Shown here piece by piece: positions 5,736-10,978 of a stretch of 10,978 nt of DNA. The stretch is from CAYOEZ01 sp964402955 (lineage in GTDB: Bacteria; Chloroflexota; DTOL01; DAOUCN01). The position numbers and the translations under genes are program-made. The notes under the pieces were generated by a model that worked only from the letters and a program-made list of their open reading frames with translations, had not been told where the DNA came from and did no database searches. The stretch covers positions 1 through 10,978 of the forward strand of contig CAYOEZ010000169.1 of NCBI GenBank assembly GCA_964402955.1, in the 5' to 3' direction. Position 1 is the stretch's first letter; each line of letters opens with the position of its first letter.

Positions 5736-7073
5736 ATGATCTCCGGCAAGAGCCTACGCGCCAATCTGATTCTCGACCGTTCGCTGGCCTCCTGCCTGGC
5801 TGGCACCTTTGTGCTGCGCGCCGCGGCGGCGGCCATGGGTGTCATGATCCAGTTCTATTTCGAGTACATCGATAAAAACGTCTATCCCATTTCCAACACC
5901 GAGGGCGGGCTGATCATTGCCGCCTTCTTTGCCGCCGAGCTGCTCGGGGCGCCCCTGTTTGGCGCCTGGAGCGATCGCAACGGGCGCAAGCTGTTCATCA
6001 TACTTGGTCCTCTGTTTGGCGCCCTTGCCGTGCAGATCACCGCCATGACAACAGTTGTCTGGATACTCATTATTACCCGCCTCTTAGAGGGACTTTCCAC
6101 GGCGGCTAATGCCCCCGCCACCCTGGGCTATATCTCCGAAGCGACGTCGCATTCGCCATCGCTGCGCGGGCGCGCAATCGGCTTCTTTGAGATCGCCACG
6201 GTGGGGGGAATGGCGGCGGGCTTGTGGCTGGGCGGTCGCCTGTGGAGCGCCTGGAGCGAACCCCTGACCGTGGGCATAATCCACCTGACCAGCCCCGCTT
6301 TTGCCCTCGATGGTGTGATCTACGTGCTGAGCCTGGTGATTCTTGCCCTGGGCCTTCAGGACACACAGATGAAGGCGATGCAGCAGGCTGCCCAGAGCGG
6401 CGCCCAGGCAATCGAGCAGACGTGGCGGCGCTATTTGACTGTACTGACGTCGGCCCGCGTATGGCGCTTCGTCCCCGCCTGGCTGGCTATCAATGCAGTC
6501 CTCGGCGTGTGGCTCAACCACGTCGCTCGCCAACTGACACGCTCTCGCGATTTCGCCGATCAGTTGCTCACCGGTGGGCTGACGCACAGCCAGGCGGGCG
6601 CCGTCTTTGCTCTTTTCGCGATCGTGTTTGCCGCCGGCATCCTGGGCTGGGGCTTCGTTCTTGGCCGCATGCGCAAGACAACTGTGATGCTCATCGGCAC
6701 AGGAGGACTGCTGGCAGCGGGCATGGGACTGCTCGTGCTGAATCACCTGCCCTCTCTGTCTTCTTCCTTCGTTCTTCCGCTCGTGCTGGTGTTTGGCGGC
6801 GGTTTGTTCATCATGAGCGGATTCACACCCGCTGCTCTTGCCTATCTGGCCGACATTACCGAAGACCACGCCGGCGATCGTGGAGCGATCATGGGCCTGT
6901 ACTCGGTCTTTCTTGGCCTCGGGCAGTTCCTCGGTTCGGCGTTGGGCGGACCATTTGCCGACTGGCGCGGCATGGACGGTGTTGTGGTGGCCTCAGCGCT
7001 GCTCGGCGTCTTTGCGGCTGTCACCGTGATCTACTTGCGGCGGTGCGAAGACCGCTTAAACAGAGCGTCATAG
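5736..7073 (+). CDS. Major facilitator superfamily transporter
   Basis: The 445-residue, strongly hydrophobic protein has the pattern of about twelve membrane segments split by a central hydrophilic loop (near the segment LGLQDTQMKAMQQAAQSG). The MFS motif A, GAWSDRNGRK, is at residues 76-85 between the second and third membrane segments, and a degenerate copy, GGPFADWRGM, lies in the second half. I chose ATG 5736 rather than the in-frame GTG 5724 because GTG overlaps the GGAGGAG ribosome binding site, which sits at the right distance for the ATG. MFS proteins are secondary carriers using a proton or ion gradient. Substrate cannot be read from the sequence; the motif A form is common in drug and metabolite exporters. 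The gene stands alone under its own promoter and converges with glgA, so context gives no hint of substrate. Confidence 0.9.
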   Translation: MISGKSLRANLILDRSLASCLAGTFVLRAAAAAMGVMIQFYFEYIDKNVYPISNTEGGLIIAAFFAAELLGAPLFGAWSDRNGRKLFIILGPLFGALAVQITAMTTVVWILIITRLLEGLSTAANAPATLGYISEATSHSPSLRGRAIGFFEIATVGGMAAGLWLGGRLWSAWSEPLTVGIIHLTSPAFALDGVIYVLSLVILALGLQDTQMKAMQQAAQSGAQAIEQTWRRYLTVLTSARVWRFVPAWLAINAVLGVWLNHVARQLTRSRDFADQLLTGGLTHSQAGAVFALFAIVFAAGILGWGFVLGRMRKTTVMLIGTGGLLAAGMGLLVLNHLPSLSSSFVLPLVLVFGGGLFIMSGFTPAALAYLADITEDHAGDRGAIMGLYSVFLGLGQFLGSALGGPFADWRGMDGVVVASALLGVFAAVTVIYLRRCEDRLNRAS

Positions 7074-7092
7074 CGCAGCCGGTCATGCTGCG
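7074..7092. terminator. Weak hairpin between the converging MFS gene and glgA
   Basis: A six-base stem CGCAGC (7074-7079) pairs with GCTGCG (7087-7092) around a seven-base loop immediately after the MFS stop codon. Only two T follow on the plus strand, so intrinsic termination would be weak. The rest of the 53-base gap holds GCCGCC and GGCGGC, which could pair as a second stem. This is a tentative call. Confidence 0.3.
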
Positions 7093-7126
7093 TTGCCGCC
7101 CCGTGTGGGCCGCGCTGGCGGCTGAC

Positions 7127-8578
7127 CTATGCCAGCTTCTTGAAATCTAACGCCTTCTGATAAACCTCGACGTACTTCGTCGCCGATCTGCCCCATGAGT
7201 AGTCGCCACTCATCCCCGTCATCTGTAGCCCGCGCCATACATCTTTGTAACGATAGGTCTCGATGGCTCTGACTAAGGCCACGAAGAGCGGCCAGCGGTC
7301 GTATCGACCGAAGGCGAAGCCATTGCCCTCAGCGCTGCCTGGATTCCAGTCGCGAACTGTATCGGCCAGACCGCCGGTGGCGTGAACCACAGGGACTGAT
7401 CCGTAGCGCATGGCGATCATCTGACCCAGGCCGCAGGGTTCGACGCGTGATGGCATCAGGAACATGTCGCTGCCTGCATAGATTGCTTGCGCCAAAGCGT
7501 GATCGAAAGTCAGGAACACAGCCGCCTGTTGCGGGTAGACCTGGGTGAAGCCGGTGAAGACGTCGTGATAGTGCTGGTCGCCGGTGCCCATGAGTACGAA
7601 TTGTGCATTGAGATCGAGCACGTGGTCAAGCAAATCGGCCAGCAAATCGAATCCTTTCTGATCTGCCATACGTGAAATCATGCCAATCACAGGCACGTCA
7701 GGCGCATGCGGGAGGCGAGCCTGGCGCTGCAAGGCAGCCTTGTTCTCTGCACGCCGGGCCAGGGTTTGGACATCGAAACGGGCAGCGATGGAATCGTCTG
7801 TGGCCGGGTCAAAAACCTGCTGGTCGATGCCATTCAGGATGCCAAAGACTCGCTCGCGTCGCTCGCGCAGGATAGGATCGAGCTTTTCGCCAAACTCGCT
7901 GGTCAGTATCTCCTGTGCATAGCGCTCGCTGACCGTGTTGATAGCATCAGCAAAGAGAATGCCGCGTGCCAGAAGGTCGACCACCTGGTTCAGTTCAGCG
8001 ATCTGCGGGTGATAGATGAACCCGGCTTCAGCAAGTCCGGCGACCTGCAAAACACGGAAGCCGAAGATACCCTGATATTGCAGGCTGTGAATGGTAAATA
8101 GCGTGGCCGACTTGGCGAAGAAAGGATCATCCCTGTAGACTGTCTTGAGCCAGTTGGGCACGATGCCGGTATGCCAATCGTGGCAGTGCAAGACGTCGGG
8201 CTGCCAGTCGAGCCGGCGCAGCATTTCAAGGGCAGCGCGGCAGAAGAAGATGAAGCGTTCACCGTCATCCTGATAGCCGTAGATACCTTCTCTCCCGAAA
8301 TTCGGCGGCGAATCCACAAAGTAGGTTGGGACTTTGCCGGCCAGGCGTGTCTCCATGATTTGCGCCGACTCGACGCCGCCATCGAGGGGCACCTGCAAAT
8401 CAGTGATCGTTGTCGTGAGGCCAAAACGCTCTGGCCCGACCCGTGCATAGCGCGGCATGACCAGGCGGACGTCGTGACCAAGATCGTGGAGCGCCAGGGG
8501 TAGCGATCCCGCCACATCGGCCAGCCCGCCGACCTTGGCAAAAGGCACCGCTTCTGAGCTGAGCACCAGGATTTTCAC
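7127..8578 (-). CDS. glgA: Glycogen synthase (GT5, nucleotide-sugar dependent)
   Basis: The enzyme extends alpha-1,4-glucan chains from a nucleotide-activated glucose, usually ADP-glucose. The 483-residue length is typical of bacterial GlgA. The N-terminal GT-B half begins MKILVLSSEAVPFAKVGGLA, with the substrate-binding KxGGL motif at residues 15-19, followed by HCHDWHTG (about 131-138) and GILNGID (246-252). The C-terminal half has ISRMADQKGFDLL (about 301-313) and PSRVEPCGLGQM (376-387) with the catalytic-site Glu 380, then a TGGLADTV motif. The start is GTG 8578. Its GTGA overlaps the TGA stop of glgP by four bases, so translation is probably coupled and no separate ribosome binding site is needed. 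ADP-glucose pyrophosphorylase and branching enzyme genes are not in the window. Confidence 0.95.
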   Translation of the reverse strand: MKILVLSSEAVPFAKVGGLADVAGSLPLALHDLGHDVRLVMPRYARVGPERFGLTTTITDLQVPLDGGVESAQIMETRLAGKVPTYFVDSPPNFGREGIYGYQDDGERFIFFCRAALEMLRRLDWQPDVLHCHDWHTGIVPNWLKTVYRDDPFFAKSATLFTIHSLQYQGIFGFRVLQVAGLAEAGFIYHPQIAELNQVVDLLARGILFADAINTVSERYAQEILTSEFGEKLDPILRERRERVFGILNGIDQQVFDPATDDSIAARFDVQTLARRAENKAALQRQARLPHAPDVPVIGMISRMADQKGFDLLADLLDHVLDLNAQFVLMGTGDQHYHDVFTGFTQVYPQQAAVFLTFDHALAQAIYAGSDMFLMPSRVEPCGLGQMIAMRYGSVPVVHATGGLADTVRDWNPGSAEGNGFAFGRYDRWPLFVALVRAIETYRYKDVWRGLQMTGMSGDYSWGRSATKYVEVYQKALDFKKLA

Positions 8579-10719
8579 GCCAGTTCTGCCTCCGCAGGAA
8601 TCATGTAGAGCTGCGTCACGTAATCTTTGAGCATGCGACGAGTGCTAAAAACTGGAGCCACTGTCCGGATTGTTTCTTTCACCATACTCAGCCAGGCGTG
8701 CGGCACGTGGTCCGCGCTGCGCTCATAGAAGAGTGGGATGATCTGGTTTTCGAGCAACTCATAGAGCGCGCGGGCGTCGGCGTCGTCCTGTGCGTCCTGG
8801 TGGCCGGCCATGTCGGCGCTGGCGATAGCCCAGCCATTTTTGCCGTTGTATGCCTCAGCCCACCATCCGTCCAGAATGCTGGCGTTGGGGACGCCATTGA
8901 GCCCTGCCTTCTGCCCGCTGGTGCCGCTGGCTTCGTTGGGCTTGCGAGGGGTATTGAGCCACACGTCGACGCCTTGCACCATCGTGCGCGAGACGCGCAT
9001 GTCGTACTCTTCAACGAAGGCGATATGGCCTTTCAGCGCCGCATCCTGGGCCAGGCGATAGATGTCACGAATGAGAGCCTTGCCCGGCTCATCATTGGGG
9101 TGTGCCTTGCCGGCAAAGATGAACTGTACGGGCCGGCCTGGTTGGTTGACGAGACGCCGTAGCCGCTCGATGTCGCGAAAGAGCAGGGTGGCGCGCTTAT
9201 AGGTAGCGAAGCGGCGCGCGAAACCGATGGTTAACGCATCGGGGTCCAGAAGAGTGCGCGCGGCCTCGATGTCGGGGGCGGCTGCACCCTGGCGTTTGTA
9301 CTGAGCGGTGACGCTCTCGCGCACGAAGCTGATGAGATGCTGCTTGAGCTCACAGCGCGTCTTCCACAGCATTTGGTCGGGAATCTGCGCGACAGCATCC
9401 CATGTGCGTGGGTCATCGAGCGCGTCGACCCAGCGCGGCCCCAGATACTGGCCATAAAGGTCCGCCATCTCCGGCGCGATCCAGGTCGAGGTGTGAATGC
9501 CGTTGGTAATGGCGCCGATCGGCACTTGCTCGACAGGACGGTTGTGCCAGATGAAGCGCCACATATTGCGCGAGACGCCGCCATGGATGTGGCTGACGCC
9601 GTTGTAGCGGCTCGCCAGGCGCAGGGCAAGTACGGTCATGCTGAAGCGCGGTCCCCAGGGCAAATCGTGGCGTGCAAGATCAAGAAACTCCTCGCGGGTC
9701 ATTCCGAACTCGATCCACTGCTGCCAGAAGTACTTCTCCATCATCTCAAAGGGGAAAGCATCGTTTCCTGCCGGGACCGGCGTGTGGGTGGTGAAGACAG
9801 TGCTGTTGCGCACCGTCTCGCGTGCCTGCACAGGCGAGACGCCCTTGCGGACAAGCTCACGCAGCCGCTCCAGCGTCAGAAACGCCGAATGTCCTTCGTT
9901 CATGTGCCAGACGGCAGGCTCGATGCCGAGTGCGCGTAGCATGCGCACGCCGCCGATGCCCAGCATCATTTCCTGAGAGACGCGCATCTCGTGGTCGCCG
10001 CCATAGAGACGGGCCGAAAGATCGCGGTCGGCGGGGGCATTTGGCTCGACGTCAGTGTCCATCAAGTACACGGAGACGCGCCCGACCTGAATATGCCAGA
10101 CCATCGCATAGACCGTCCGTCCGGGCAACTCGACGCGGATCATGACCGGTCTACCATCGGGTGTCAGCGCCGCTCGAGCCGGTACGTCAGCAAATCTCAA
10201 CTTGTTATAGATGGCTTCCTGGGTACCGTCTGCTGTGATGACTTGGCGGAAGTAGCCTTGTGGGTAGAGAAAGCCGACTGCCACCAGAGGTATACCCAGG
10301 TCGCTTGCTTCCTTGCAGTGGTCGCCGGCAAGAATGCCCAGGCCGCCAGAGTAGATATGCAGTGATTCATGCAGGCCAAACTCCGGCGAAAAATAGGCTA
10401 TCGTGTGGTCAATCGTCTCAGGAAAGGTATGCGAGAACCAGGTTTGCGTAGGATGCATGTAGGTCTCTAAATCAGCCATGACGTTGTCGTAGGAGGCCAG
10501 GAAGGAGGGAGTCAGCGCCGCGCGCAGCGTCTTGGAGTCTGCGTGCGCCAGGAAGCGTACCGGGTTGTGATATGTCTCCTGCCAGAGTGCGGGATCGATG
10601 GCGCTGAACAACGCCTGGGCCTGCGGGTGCCAGCTCCACCATAGATTGTAGGCCAGGAGCTCCAGGCCATCGATCCGTACGGGCAAAGGTGAATGGGTGA
10701 TACGCTTGTTGGGCAACAA
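8575..10719 (-). CDS. glgP: Alpha-glucan phosphorylase (GT35) with N-terminal DUF3417 domain
   Basis: The enzyme releases glucose-1-phosphate from alpha-1,4-glucans using pyridoxal phosphate and inorganic phosphate. At 714 residues it matches the shorter, non-classical bacterial phosphorylase subfamily. Residues about 12-115 (LLAYNLWWSWHPQAQALF and on) form the DUF3417 domain found at the N-terminus of that group. SGGLGILAGDH lies at 124-134, FARRFATYKRATLL at 500-513, and AGKAHPND at 536-543. The cofactor site EASGTSGQKAGLNG is at 596-609, with Lys604 as the expected PLP lysine. There is no ATG near the domain start. TTG 10719 or the next codon, TTG 10716, is the likely start, the second being better spaced from AGGAGGAG. 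It precedes and overlaps glgA by four bases, forming a storage-glucan pair, and lies downstream of prfA with a long palindrome between. Confidence 0.94.
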   Translation of the reverse strand: MLPNKRITHSPLPVRIDGLELLAYNLWWSWHPQAQALFSAIDPALWQETYHNPVRFLAHADSKTLRAALTPSFLASYDNVMADLETYMHPTQTWFSHTFPETIDHTIAYFSPEFGLHESLHIYSGGLGILAGDHCKEASDLGIPLVAVGFLYPQGYFRQVITADGTQEAIYNKLRFADVPARAALTPDGRPVMIRVELPGRTVYAMVWHIQVGRVSVYLMDTDVEPNAPADRDLSARLYGGDHEMRVSQEMMLGIGGVRMLRALGIEPAVWHMNEGHSAFLTLERLRELVRKGVSPVQARETVRNSTVFTTHTPVPAGNDAFPFEMMEKYFWQQWIEFGMTREEFLDLARHDLPWGPRFSMTVLALRLASRYNGVSHIHGGVSRNMWRFIWHNRPVEQVPIGAITNGIHTSTWIAPEMADLYGQYLGPRWVDALDDPRTWDAVAQIPDQMLWKTRCELKQHLISFVRESVTAQYKRQGAAAPDIEAARTLLDPDALTIGFARRFATYKRATLLFRDIERLRRLVNQPGRPVQFIFAGKAHPNDEPGKALIRDIYRLAQDAALKGHIAFVEEYDMRVSRTMVQGVDVWLNTPRKPNEASGTSGQKAGLNGVPNASILDGWWAEAYNGKNGWAIASADMAGHQDAQDDADARALYELLENQIIPLFYERSADHVPHAWLSMVKETIRTVAPVFSTRRMLKDYVTQLYMIPAEAELA

Positions 10720-10722
10720 AAA

Positions 10723-10730
10723 CTCCTCCT
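10723..10730 (-). promoter_or_regulatory. Strong ribosome binding site of glgP
   Basis: AGGAGGAG on the minus strand lies just before two consecutive in-frame TTG codons, at 10719 and 10716. This supports a TTG start. The nearby ATG at 10733 is out of frame and upstream of the site. Confidence 0.8.
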
Positions 10731-10747
10731 CATAGGATGTGCGCCAA

Positions 10748-10792
10748 TCATGCAGACGTCCGAAGTCATAATGACTTCGGACGTCTGCATGA
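10748..10792. repeat. Long perfect palindrome between prfA and glgP
   Basis: The arms 10748-10769 and 10771-10792 are exact reverse complements of 22 bases around a single central A (10770), so the RNA would fold into one long hairpin with a very small loop. It starts 11 bases after the prfA stop. On the minus strand only two T follow the stem, so it lacks the U-tract of a classical terminator. It may still stop or process the prfA transcript, or be a binding site or the relic of a mobile-element end. Confidence 0.85.
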
Positions 10793-10803
10793 CAGCACAG
10801 AAA

Positions 10804-10978
10804 TCAGTTGGTCAAACCCGCATTCTGGAGTCGATCAGCCTGATCGGCGACAGCCACAGCATCGATCAAGGCGTCGAGGTCTCCCTCAAGGACTGCGGGC
10901 AGATTGTGTACCGTTATGCCGATGCGGTGATCTGTAACGCGGTCCTGCGGGTAGTTATACGTGCGCACTTTTGCTCCC
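10804..10978 (-). CDS. prfA: Peptide chain release factor 1, C-terminal end (5' part outside window)
   Basis: The frame is open to the window edge and ends at TGA (10804-10806). The visible 57 residues include GAKVRTYNYPQDRVTDHRIG, then ITVHNLPAVLEGDLDALIDA, and end in ADRLQNAGLTN. The RTYNYPQxRVTDHRI stretch is the conserved domain after the GGQ loop in bacterial RF1, which recognises UAA and UAG stops. RF2 has a different sequence here (SYV.QPY..VKD.RT), so the assignment to RF1 is firm. The gene that often follows prfA, the release-factor methyltransferase prmC, is not downstream here; glgP is. Confidence 0.93.
   Translation of the reverse strand, partial: GAKVRTYNYPQDRVTDHRIGITVHNLPAVLEGDLDALIDAVAVADQADRLQNAGLTN

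Noticed and set aside
4724..5875. Long plus-strand frame of 383 codons opposite mtaB
   Set aside because: It runs antisense to the well-supported mtaB gene, crosses two intergenic repeats and the MFS promoter, and its product shows no domain. It is a by-product of high GC content.
6084..6869. Minus-strand frame of 261 codons opposite the MFS gene
   Set aside because: It is antisense to a clear membrane transporter, is hydrophilic with no recognisable domain, and has no ribosome binding site.

Overview
The window looks like a chromosomal stretch of a moderately GC-rich, free-living bacterium, most likely a member of the Chloroflexota. That placement is inference. It rests on the long Pro-Thr-Ala-Thr linker in a surface protein, a C-terminal PPC-type domain, the style of the alpha-glucan phosphorylase and glycogen synthase pair, and intergenic repeats of the 'ACCACAGAGGCGCAGAGG' type. 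No marker gene in the window settles it.

Left part (1-3113): the 3' end of a secreted protein with a PPC-like domain is followed by a decayed DDE transposase, visible only when reading through stop codons. Next is a probable two-gene unit: a large LPXTG-anchored DUF3494 (ice-binding-like) surface protein and, 16 bases downstream, a hemerythrin-like HHE protein. A strong hairpin terminator and a 168-bp MITE-like inverted repeat then separate this unit from the converging gene lgt. The end of the repeat supplies the lgt stop codon.

Middle part (3111-7092): lgt (prolipoprotein diacylglyceryl transferase) and mtaB (tRNA methylthiotransferase) lie on the minus strand. The roughly 390 bases upstream of mtaB hold no gene but are dense in inverted repeats: a second relative of the CACAGAG repeat, then a two-unit inverted element whose two hairpins differ by compensating changes. 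Directly after this lies a near-consensus sigma-70 promoter for a plus-strand MFS transporter, with a very short leader.

Right part (7127-10978): a minus-strand run contains, in transcription order, the end of prfA (release factor 1), a long perfect palindrome, glgP (alpha-glucan phosphorylase) and glgA (glycogen synthase). The last two overlap by four bases (GTGA), so synthesis and phosphorolysis of the storage glucan are probably translated together.

The genes are mostly housekeeping and storage functions. I see no defence island, CRISPR array, tRNA or rRNA. The unusual content is the intergenic repeat architecture, the transposase relic and the repeat-rich surface protein.
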